Assembly (NCBI GenBank): GCA_002337095.1
Contig: DDFI01000003.1
Span: 1 to 20,192, forward strand
Length of the DNA stretch: 20,192 nucleotides
Reading direction: 5' to 3'
DNA from: Candidatus Saccharibacteria bacterium UBA1932
GTDB lineage: Bacteria > Patescibacteriota > Saccharimonadia > Saccharimonadales > Saccharimonadaceae
Below, piece by piece: positions 14,638 to 20,161 of the stretch; the first letter of the stretch is position 1; every line of letters begins with the position of its first letter. The notes under the pieces are model-generated. The model worked only from the letters and a program-made list of their open reading frames with translations. It had not been told where the DNA came from and ran no database searches. The position numbers and the translations under genes are program-made.

Positions 14638-15441
14638 ATGACACACAGCCACAATAGATTCGACCAAACGATGCCGCGCACGGCAGTCGTCATTCCAGCG
14701 TACAATGAGCAAGCTTCGATCCGTATGCCGCTCGAAGCGCTGGCGGCTCAGCGCGCCTACGACACGCCGATCGTGGTGGTCGATAACGCCTCGACCGACG
14801 ACACCGCTCGGATCGTGCGAACATTCAGCGCGTCACATCCGCGCGCCCACATCGAATGTATTGCCGAGGCAGAAAAAGGCACCGGCTGCGCAGTCGATAC
14901 AGGGTTTCGCCACGCCATTCGCCAATATGGCGCCGAGGTCATTGCCCGCACCGATGCCGATAGCCAGCCATTTCCGGATTGGCTAGAGCGCATTCAAAAT
15001 TGTTTTGTGCACAACCACCGCCTGCAGCTGCTTGGCGGCAAAGTGCTTGCGCTCCATGATCATCATTACCGTATTGGCGACGATGTTTGCTATCCGCGGG
15101 GCGTCAGAATGCTCTTTGCGGCGCGCTCACTCTATACAGATCATTCTCTGCGCTATACCGCCCCTGCAATTGGCCTAAATATGGCGACCACTGCCGGCGC
15201 CTACCTCAGTGTCGATGGTATTCCGCGCACCAATATCGCCGAGGTCGACGAAGACATCATCTATATGCAGCGCGTTATCGACCACTGGGGCAAACGCTCC
15301 GCGACATACGCGCCCGAGGTGGTCGCGCGCACATCCATGCGTCGCCTGCGTGAATATGGCTATATTGGCACGTTTTTGCACTTCCTCGACCCCGACCGCC
15401 GCCTTCGCCACCCGCCCACCCGCATCGACATCCGCGATTAG
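14638..15441 (+). CDS. Family 2 glycosyltransferase
   Basis: A 267-aa GT-A fold enzyme that transfers a sugar from a nucleotide-sugar donor, probably for surface glycans. RTAVVIPAYNEQASI starts the Rossmann-like core, VVDNASTDDT is the nucleotide-binding strand and TDADS (105-109) is the D-X-D metal site. VDEDIIYMQRV matches the acceptor-side ED motif. There is no membrane segment, so it is cytoplasmic or peripheral. ATG 14638 follows a TATACT box by 10 nt and has no real ribosome site; ATG 14671 (MPRTAVVIP) gives the usual GT2 N-terminus and is the main alternative. It stands alone between the two tRNA genes. Acceptor unknown. Confidence 0.88.
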   Translation: MTHSHNRFDQTMPRTAVVIPAYNEQASIRMPLEALAAQRAYDTPIVVVDNASTDDTARIVRTFSASHPRAHIECIAEAEKGTGCAVDTGFRHAIRQYGAEVIARTDADSQPFPDWLERIQNCFVHNHRLQLLGGKVLALHDHHYRIGDDVCYPRGVRMLFAARSLYTDHSLRYTAPAIGLNMATTAGAYLSVDGIPRTNIAEVDEDIIYMQRVIDHWGKRSATYAPEVVARTSMRRLREYGYIGTFLHFLDPDRRLRHPPTRIDIRD

Positions 15442-15462
15442 CCTAGATATCCGCCAAAGCAG

Positions 15463-15491
15463 TTGTCATTTCATGCAAACTTATGTATAAT
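15463..15491 (+). promoter_or_regulatory. Promoter for tRNA-Gly
   Basis: A -35 TTGTCA (15463-15468), 17 bp, and an extended -10 TG-TATAAT (15486-15491). The leader to the mature tRNA is about 115 nt. It contains a 10-nt copy of the tRNA anticodon arm (GCCAAGGAAG, near 15553-15562). Confidence 0.7.
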
Positions 15492-15611
15492 CTTCTCTTG
15501 TACGCGAGATATCGCACGAACGTTTAATCATACCAATATGCGGCGAATGCCAGGCCAAGGAAGCTCTCGTATCATCGAGATCGCCTTGTATCGCACATTT
15601 CACCATCATAT

Positions 15612-15687
15612 GCGGGTGTAGCTCAGTTGTTAGAGCGCTTCCTTGCCAAGGAAGAGGTCGAGAGTTAGAGTCTCTTCACCCGCACCA
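15612..15687 (+). tRNA. tRNA-Gly, anticodon GCC, with altered D-loop and T-loop
   Basis: A 76-nt cloverleaf with CCA. The acceptor GCGGGTG pairs with CACCCGC, the anticodon arm is CTTCC-TTGCCAA-GGAAG, and the T-stem GAGAG pairs with CTCTT (one G-U). The D-loop AGTTGTTA has U where G19 belongs, and the T-loop TTAGAGT has A where C56 belongs. The two changes together replace the conserved G19-C56 tertiary pair by U19-A56. All stems are intact, so it is probably functional. The last five bases are also the start of the left 147-bp inverted repeat. Confidence 0.93.
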
Positions 15688-17233
15688 AATTTGGACAAAT
15701 CTGCAAACTCGGGCGCGAAGCGTCCGTTTTTGTTTGGGATATTATGGTTTTGCGGAGCAAAACCCATCTGTTTTTCTGGGGGGAGAATTGGGCTTCAGGC
15801 GCGCGGAGGCGCGCTTTTTTGGTTTTTAGAATAAGGTTAGAGCCGAAGATTTCGAGGCAAAGCGACTTTTTGGCGAGCAAGTCAGCTCCATTTGCTATTT
15901 TACAGATAGAAACGGCAGTTTCTATCCACTTTTCCATCGGTTCGAGCCAAAGGTTTTGACCGAGCGTCAGTTTAGATAATTTATCCTCAAAACCTTTCTT
16001 TTGGCTCATAATCTCCGCTTTCTTGTTTGTGTACGTTTCTCGATCAATATCTTGGTCGAGATAGCTATCGAGTAAGCGTTGAAGTTTGGCGGCAAGCTGC
16101 GCGATGATTGTTTGTAGCTCGGTGGTTTGCGATTGGCTGCGAGCGCACTCGTTTGCTTGGTCGGTATCCATCAGTTCGCGCAGTTTGTCCGCCCATGCTT
16201 TCGGCATGGCATATTCTTTGAGCATTGCCGACAACTGCTCGTCCAATAGCTCCTCGCGGACGTGTGGTTCGGGACAACGCGGCGAGTTCTTGCGCTTTTT
16301 CGTGCAGTGGTAATAGACGTATCGGTGGACGTTGCCGTTCTTTTGCCGCTTGGTTTGGTTTTCGCCTGTTACCATCATGTCGCAGGAGCCACAGCGCAAA
16401 AAGCCGCAAAGCGGTTTCGGGTCGTTGTGCTTGGTAGTTCGCCTGTGCTTGCGCCGTTCAATAACTATTTGCACATCGTCAAATAGCTTTTTTGAGATAA
16501 TCGGGGTGTGTTTGCCCTCAAACACCTCGCCCGCATAGCGAAAATGCCCATAATAAAACGGATTGGTTAGTAGTTTTGTGATTTGGTCTTTTTTGAGTGG
16601 TATATTGCCCTTGGTTTTGACACCTTTTGTAAATAAAAAGTCTGCGATGTCTTGTAAGCGTTGGTCACCGCGAGAGTACCGCTCAAATGCTTCGACAACA
16701 AGCGGCGCATTTGTCTTGTCTACGATGACCGTTTTTGTACGCACATCGTTGATATAGCCGAGCGGAGCGCGTCCCGGACACTCGCCGCGCCGAACTTTCT
16801 GACGCAAGCCTCGCTTGGTGTTTTCGGATAAGTTGTCTACATAGTATTTACTTTGTCCGAACGCGATAGACAGCATAAACTTTCCCTGCGAGGTATTCTC
16901 AAACCAAAATGTCGGAAACTTGAGATTTGCGAGGCGTGTTTGATCGAGCAAGTAGACGATTTGTCCACCGTCGATCGAGTTGCGCGCCAGTCGGTCAGGA
17001 TGCCATGCGATAATACCGTTTGCCTCACCGCGTTCAATTCGTTTCAACATTTCGGCAAATACTGGGCGACCAGGCGTTTTGGCAGACTTTTTCTCGATGA
17101 ATTCATTAACAATCTCCAGTCGTTCGTTTCGCGCGTAGGCACGAAGCTCGACCAACTGCGCCTCGATAGACAACACTTGCTTGTCCTCGACGTCAGTGCT
17201 CTTACGAGCATACAAGATATATTTTTTGTTCAT
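15665..17233 (-). CDS. Large serine recombinase
   Basis: A 522-aa site-specific recombinase. The N-terminal resolvase domain (1-150) has YARKSTD with catalytic Ser12, then WHPDRLARN. The Recombinase DNA-binding domain spans about 155-260 (RRGECPGRAPLGY). A zinc ribbon at about 280-330 shows CGFLRCGSC and later YYHC and C. A coiled coil follows (about 370-430). ATG 17233 follows GGAGGG by a few bases. Codons from about residue 469 lie inside the left inverted repeat, and the last six run antisense into tRNA-Gly, so the C-terminus is set by the repeat and the insertion site. Its promoter (TATAAT 17353-17358) lies inside the repeats. Nothing else is encoded in the element. Confidence 0.93.
   Translation of the reverse strand: MNKKYILYARKSTDVEDKQVLSIEAQLVELRAYARNERLEIVNEFIEKKSAKTPGRPVFAEMLKRIERGEANGIIAWHPDRLARNSIDGGQIVYLLDQTRLANLKFPTFWFENTSQGKFMLSIAFGQSKYYVDNLSENTKRGLRQKVRRGECPGRAPLGYINDVRTKTVIVDKTNAPLVVEAFERYSRGDQRLQDIADFLFTKGVKTKGNIPLKKDQITKLLTNPFYYGHFRYAGEVFEGKHTPIISKKLFDDVQIVIERRKHRRTTKHNDPKPLCGFLRCGSCDMMVTGENQTKRQKNGNVHRYVYYHCTKKRKNSPRCPEPHVREELLDEQLSAMLKEYAMPKAWADKLRELMDTDQANECARSQSQTTELQTIIAQLAAKLQRLLDSYLDQDIDRETYTNKKAEIMSQKKGFEDKLSKLTLGQNLWLEPMEKWIETAVSICKIANGADLLAKKSLCLEIFGSNLILKTKKARLRAPEAQFSPQKNRWVLLRKTIISQTKTDASRPSLQICPNLVRVKRL
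15683..15829 (+). repeat. Left 147-bp inverted repeat of the recombinase element
   Basis: Identical over 147 bp to the reverse complement of 17385-17531. It starts with CACCAAATTTGG, whose first bases are the 3' end of tRNA-Gly, and ends with GGTTTTTAG. It holds a GTTTTGC/GCAAAAC hairpin and a terminator. Confidence 0.95.
15799..15820 (+). terminator. Terminator in the left repeat, reading inward
   Basis: GCGCGC-GGAG-GCGCGC followed by TTTTTT on the plus strand. It would end the tRNA-Gly transcript and shield the element from outside transcription. Confidence 0.75.
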
Positions 17234-17247
17234 GACACCCTCCAACT

Positions 17248-17306
17248 TAAATGACCGTCCTGGTGCAACCAACTTAGGAAACCTAAATTGTCCAAGACGG
17301 TCATTA
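17248..17306. promoter_or_regulatory. Long hairpin in the recombinase 5' UTR
   Basis: The arms (AATGACCGTC plus TTGG; CCAG plus GACGGTCATT) pair over about 15 bp. A nested TTAGG-AAA-CCTAA palindrome lies in the loop. It sits between the promoter and the ribosome site and could be an operator or control structure. Confidence 0.55.
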
Positions 17307-17352
17307 AAGCCCGCAAATACAAAAAGTTTCCTGTAAAGTTGGTTGCTCTTTC

Positions 17353-17358
17353 ATTATA
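17353..17358 (-). promoter_or_regulatory. Extended -10 of the recombinase gene
   Basis: Minus-strand TGG-TATAAT, just inside the right inverted repeat. The -35 is weak. Confidence 0.5.
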
Positions 17359-17384
17359 CCAAAAACCGCGATGAATAGCCGCGG

Positions 17385-17531
17385 CTAAAAACCAAAAAAG
17401 CGCGCCTCCGCGCGCCTGAAGCCCAATTCTCCCCCCAGAAAAACAGATGGGTTTTGCTCCGCAAAACCATAATATCCCAAACAAAAACGGACGCTTCGCG
17501 CCCGAGTTTGCAGATTTGTCCAAATTTGGTG
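17385..17531 (-). repeat. Right 147-bp inverted repeat of the recombinase element
   Basis: Exact reverse complement of 15683-15829. It carries the mirror-image terminator at 17394-17415 on the minus strand. Its outer edge follows AACTCC rather than tRNA-Gly sequence. Confidence 0.95.
17394..17415 (-). terminator. Terminator in the right repeat, reading inward
   Basis: Mirror copy of the left-repeat terminator. It faces transcription entering from the thrS side, upstream of the recombinase promoter. Confidence 0.7.
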
Positions 17532-17739
17532 GAGTTTTACAACCAAGTTCGAACCGATTTTGAGCGCGAGGGCTGAAGCGTAAGCTCAGTCCCGACGCCT
17601 GCGGGCGTGCAACGCCCACTCGCCCCACCAGAAAAACCCTTTGCCTTATTTTTTATTCCCCCCACCGAGATTTCTTTTTTAGTTGAAAAGGGTGTTTTCT
17701 GGTGGTAACGTGTCGCTTCGCGACTGCGGCTTCTGCTAC
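17532..17739. other. Non-coding flank with palindromes between element and thrS
   Basis: No gene is supported here. It contains GTTCGAA (T-loop-like) near the repeat edge, a GGGCGTTGCACGCCC hairpin, and a near-perfect inverted repeat (17625-17643 and 17686-17705) beginning CCACCAGAAAA. A GTCGC-TTC-GCGAC hairpin lies just past the thrS stop. Confidence 0.5.
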
Positions 17740-19071
17740 TTAAAGTTGTCTACTAATCTCAGCAACCCACTCACGCCTAATGAATGGTTTGCCAGCCATT
17801 TCCTTGGCAAGGTTTTTCGCGAGTTTCTTGAGTTCCTTGTAGTTGTCGACAACTTCTTGCTGACCGATAACAACTTTGTGCGGCACAAAATCTTGGTGCG
17901 CTCGTTTGAGTTTTGATGAAACGCTAATACTGCGATCATCAATCTCAATTCTCAAAGGTAAGTCCGATAAGTCTTTGACAAGTTCTTGGCACTTTTCAAC
18001 AAACTCACCGCCAACAGGAATGAGGCGAATATGTACAGGGTTTATCCACAGTGGCAAACCTTGCTCAAAATTATCGAACAAAATGTACAAGTATCGTTCA
18101 ATGCCGCCTGGAATTGCCGAGTGGATTATGACAGGATGCTTGGCGTTACCGTCCTCGTCAATGTAGTGAATATTAAGACGTGGTGCATTGCCGATGTCTA
18201 CTTGAATACAGCCGATCTCGCGTGCCTGTCCAAGCTTATCAACTATCTTGTAATCGACATTGACGACCCAATAGCGGTCTTGACCATCTTCAATGATATT
18301 TACTAAAACATCAGCACCAAGCGAAACGGGTATTTCTTCAATGCAATGCCTGTATTCTTGCCAAACTTTTTCGGACGGCACTTCTACTACTACCTGATAT
18401 TCTCGTTTTGCTTCCTTGCCAGCTTCCATGATTTTGGATTGTAGTTTGGGGAACCAAGCAAATGCTTCAGCAGCATCTTTGAAGTAAGGGTGTATGTCTG
18501 GCATGTAGAACCGCCTTTGGCGCATGAGCAACATCATTTCACCGCTTTGTTCATGGCGGTAACAATCCGACAGTGAGAAGTGTGCAAACGGCAGTTGCTT
18601 GTGGCTTAACGGTGATTTAGAGGCAAGGTTAAACTGCGGGTAACTTGCATCATAGCTCATGACAATATCTGATTTGCCTGATTTGAACTGGTACAGCCTA
18701 TCGCCAAACAGTGAAGCGTATGCTTCAACAACAGGGTGCTGCAAGCTGAACATATTTGCACCGTTTACTTCGTAAACTGGCAAACCTACTTCATGCACTA
18801 ACTGTCTTGCATAATCTTGTACAAGTCGTCTCATCAAATTTGCTTTGTAGTTGTACTGCACATGACCGATATCTGCGTTTGGCTCCCAGTTAAATCCCAG
18901 TTTACTGGCACGCGCTAGGTATTCAGGCTTGTCGTTTGACTGCTCGACTAGGATTTCTCCTAAAGCCTCACGCCGCACGAAATCGGCAAACTGCCTGCTT
19001 ATTTTGACATTCTTTAAGTAGCCATCTATTTCAATGACTTGTTTTTCTTGATTAAGAATAAAGTATTTCAT
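17740..19071 (-). CDS. thrS: Threonyl-tRNA synthetase, minimal form without TGS and editing domains
   Basis: A 443-aa class II synthetase; typical bacterial ThrRS is about 640 aa. The first 50 residues are unlike TGS. The catalytic core runs from about 50 to 340: motif 2 SDCYRHEQSGE (168-178), MRQRRF..DIH with H194, VDIGNAPRLNIHYIDEDG, and motif 3 with H317 and GGIER (322-326). The anticodon domain is about 345-443 (IRLIPV, IEIDDR, VPHKVVIGQQE). Of the three zinc ligands known in E. coli ThrRS, the two histidines seem kept, but the MNCPGH cysteine region reads MSYDASYP here. AAAGGAG lies 8 nt before the ATG. Expression appears controlled by the attenuator upstream, whose Thr codons support a threonine-specific role. 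The gene is AT-richer than the translation genes at 3-8 kb. Confidence 0.88.
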   Translation of the reverse strand: MKYFILNQEKQVIEIDGYLKNVKISRQFADFVRREALGEILVEQSNDKPEYLARASKLGFNWEPNADIGHVQYNYKANLMRRLVQDYARQLVHEVGLPVYEVNGANMFSLQHPVVEAYASLFGDRLYQFKSGKSDIVMSYDASYPQFNLASKSPLSHKQLPFAHFSLSDCYRHEQSGEMMLLMRQRRFYMPDIHPYFKDAAEAFAWFPKLQSKIMEAGKEAKREYQVVVEVPSEKVWQEYRHCIEEIPVSLGADVLVNIIEDGQDRYWVVNVDYKIVDKLGQAREIGCIQVDIGNAPRLNIHYIDEDGNAKHPVIIHSAIPGGIERYLYILFDNFEQGLPLWINPVHIRLIPVGGEFVEKCQELVKDLSDLPLRIEIDDRSISVSSKLKRAHQDFVPHKVVIGQQEVVDNYKELKKLAKNLAKEMAGKPFIRREWVAEISRQL

Positions 19072-19076
19072 TATTA

Positions 19077-19130
19077 AAACTCCTTTAGGATTAGTTAGCC
19101 TCCTCTGCGCTTCGCCCTAAATGGAGTTTT
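19077..19130 (-). promoter_or_regulatory. Hairpin covering the thrS ribosome-binding site
   Basis: AACTCCATTTAGG pairs with CCTAAAGGAGTT (one bulged A), which buries the AAAGGAG site in a stem. It could limit thrS translation or form a synthetase-binding operator. Confidence 0.55.
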
Positions 19131-19144
19131 GTTCCGAGATAAAC

Positions 19145-19170
19145 AAAAAACTCCCGCCGCCGGGAGTTTT
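19145..19170 (-). terminator. Attenuator terminator (3:4 hairpin) before thrS
   Basis: Stem AAAACTCCCG/CGGGAGTTTT with a 4-nt loop and a T-run, located in the thrS leader, 74 bp before the gene. Its 5' arm contains the segment that can alternatively pair with 19185-19192. Confidence 0.85.
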
Positions 19171-19193
19171 CAATCGATAGCAAACCCGACGGT

Positions 19194-19247
19194 CTAGGAC
19201 GATACCGTCGTCGTGGTTACCTGGTTCGGGTTGATTGATTTAATCAT
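19194..19247 (-). CDS. thrL: Threonine leader peptide (17 aa)
   Basis: The peptide reads MIKSINPNQVTTTTVSS and stops at TAG. Four consecutive Thr codons (ACC ACG ACG ACG) lie just before the first attenuator hairpin. This matches the logic of amino-acid-operon leader peptides such as E. coli thrL; the symbol is used by analogy. The ATG lies exactly 7 nt after TATAAT, so the transcript would begin at or next to AUG and the leader is probably translated without a Shine-Dalgarno site. Confidence 0.85.
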   Translation of the reverse strand: MIKSINPNQVTTTTVSS

Positions 19248-19254
19248 GGAATAT

Positions 19255-19283
19255 ATTATAGCACTAATGGTTAATAATTGCAA
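19255..19283 (-). promoter_or_regulatory. Promoter of the thr leader-thrS unit
   Basis: A -35 TTGCAA (19278-19283), 17 bp, and an extended -10 TGC-TATAAT (19255-19260). The spacer and -10 share AACCATNAGTGCTATAAT with the promoter of the transporter gene. Confidence 0.8.
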
Positions 19284-19325
19284 GTATATGTTTAATTTTG
19301 CGATTCTGCATTTATTATACCTTTC

Positions 19326-20063
19326 TTAACGTAGCAGCGCTACAGCGCCTATGAGCGACATAATCCCCAATGCGTATTTAGCAAACGACTCACCTTTTTT
19401 AACTGCATATTTCGTGCCGATATAACTACCAATGCTACCGCCAATAAATCCAGCAATGGCATGCTGCCAGATAAAGTAACCTTGTACAGCAAATGCTATA
19501 AACAGCACGATCGACTGTACGACACCGACTAGCCGTCGGAGCGCAGTCATCTGCAAAACTGACATATTGAAGAATGCCATAAGCGTGAGAGCAAAGAGAG
19601 TTGAAAATGCGCTACTCGTAATAATAGAGCCAATAACCAGCAAAATTATCGCAAGTCCAAGCCCCAAACCTTTATGCCTAGCCAGGCGATGCTTCATATT
19701 CGGCTTTATGAATAGGAGAGGCAAGGCTGATATCGTGATGATAGCCAGCATATACTTAAATGCTTGTATATCTATTTTCGGAACAATGATTGCACCGAGA
19801 ATTGAGGCAAAGAATGTTACGACCGACAAGATGATGAGCAGTTTTTTATCTTTAGGAAAGTGGTCAGTTTTTCGAAATGCAGCCACCGAACTAATTGACA
19901 TGCCCATTGCCATAAACGCGCCTGTGGTCGCGCCTTGTGCTGGCGTCATGCCAGAGACAAGCCAGTAGGGAGCCATGACGAACCCGCCGCCACCGCCAGC
20001 AATGCCGCTTAAAATGCTTGATATGAACGCAACCAAGAATGTCGCGATGTAAATAATATCCAA
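19326..20063 (-). CDS. TauE/SafE-type membrane transporter
   Basis: A 245-aa polytopic protein of the TauE/SafE (DUF81) family, which exports sulfite, sulfonates or related anions in some bacteria; the substrate here is unknown. The glycine-rich LSGIAGGGGGFVMAPYWL in the first repeat half and FIGGSIGSYIGTKYA in the second are diagnostic, with about eight hydrophobic segments. I place the start at TTG 20063: AAAGGA lies 6 nt upstream, and a consensus promoter at 20133-20161 would start RNA near 20126, after the upstream ATG at 20180. The longer frame also begins with 39 polar residues unlike the family. It is transcribed toward thrS, which has its own promoter. Confidence 0.85.
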   Translation of the reverse strand: MDIIYIATFLVAFISSILSGIAGGGGGFVMAPYWLVSGMTPAQGATTGAFMAMGMSISSVAAFRKTDHFPKDKKLLIILSVVTFFASILGAIIVPKIDIQAFKYMLAIITISALPLLFIKPNMKHRLARHKGLGLGLAIILLVIGSIITSSAFSTLFALTLMAFFNMSVLQMTALRRLVGVVQSIVLFIAFAVQGYFIWQHAIAGFIGGSIGSYIGTKYAVKKGESFAKYALGIMSLIGAVALLR

Positions 20064-20105
20064 AATAGTTCCTTTATATTTTCCGTTATTTCTTACAAGA
20101 GATTG

Positions 20106-20122
20106 CGCTTGCAATGCAAGCG
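20106..20122 (-). promoter_or_regulatory. Small hairpin in the transporter 5' UTR
   Basis: Perfect 7-bp stem CGCTTGC/GCAAGCG with a 3-nt loop, within the transcript leader. It is a possible operator or stabilising structure. Confidence 0.4.
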
Positions 20123-20132
20123 AATTGATTTC

Positions 20133-20161
20133 ATTATAGCACTTATGGTTGTTTTTGTCAA
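20133..20161 (-). promoter_or_regulatory. Consensus promoter of the transporter gene
   Basis: TTGACA (20156-20161), 17 bp, and extended TGC-TATAAT (20133-20138), a perfect match to the sigma70 consensus. Confidence 0.85.

Larger units (their letters stand above)
15683..17531. mobile_element. Serine-recombinase element bounded by perfect inverted repeats
   Basis: A 1.85-kb unit carrying one gene, with inverted 147-bp ends and its own promoter. The left end is fused to the tRNA-Gly 3' end; the outside flank at the right also ends in CCACCA. The unit may be an integrated element, an invertible segment, or both. Confidence 0.7.
19145..19247 (-). promoter_or_regulatory. Threonine attenuator of thrS
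   Basis: Segment 1 (CGACGGT, 19204-19210, within the Thr codons) pairs with segment 2 (ACCGTCG, 19187-19193). Segment 2 (CCGTCGGG, 19185-19192) can instead pair with segment 3 (CCCGGCGG) in the 5' arm of the terminator: 8 pairs, one of them G-U. Ribosome stalling on Thr codons would free segment 2, form 2:3 and prevent termination. Confidence 0.8.

Noticed and set aside
15538..15621. 27-aa frame in the tRNA-Gly leader ending in the tRNA TAG
   Set aside because: It has no ribosome site, and the long untranslated-looking leader with tRNA fragments explains the region better. It is probably chance.
15643..15834. 63-aa plus-strand reading frame after tRNA-Gly
   Set aside because: It starts inside the tRNA and runs through the inverted repeat. 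The same frame reappears on the other side at 17230-17628, as expected for repeated sequence, and it contains the terminator.
17532..17640. A second tRNA beside the right repeat
   Set aside because: GTTCGAAC and CCACCA are present, but no matching 5' acceptor strand or cloverleaf can be drawn; the T-arm to CCA spacing is 4 nt too long.
19077..19247. T-box riboswitch before thrS
   Set aside because: No T-box core (AGGGTGG-like), specifier loop or tRNA-pairing bulge is visible. The Thr-codon leader explains the terminator better.
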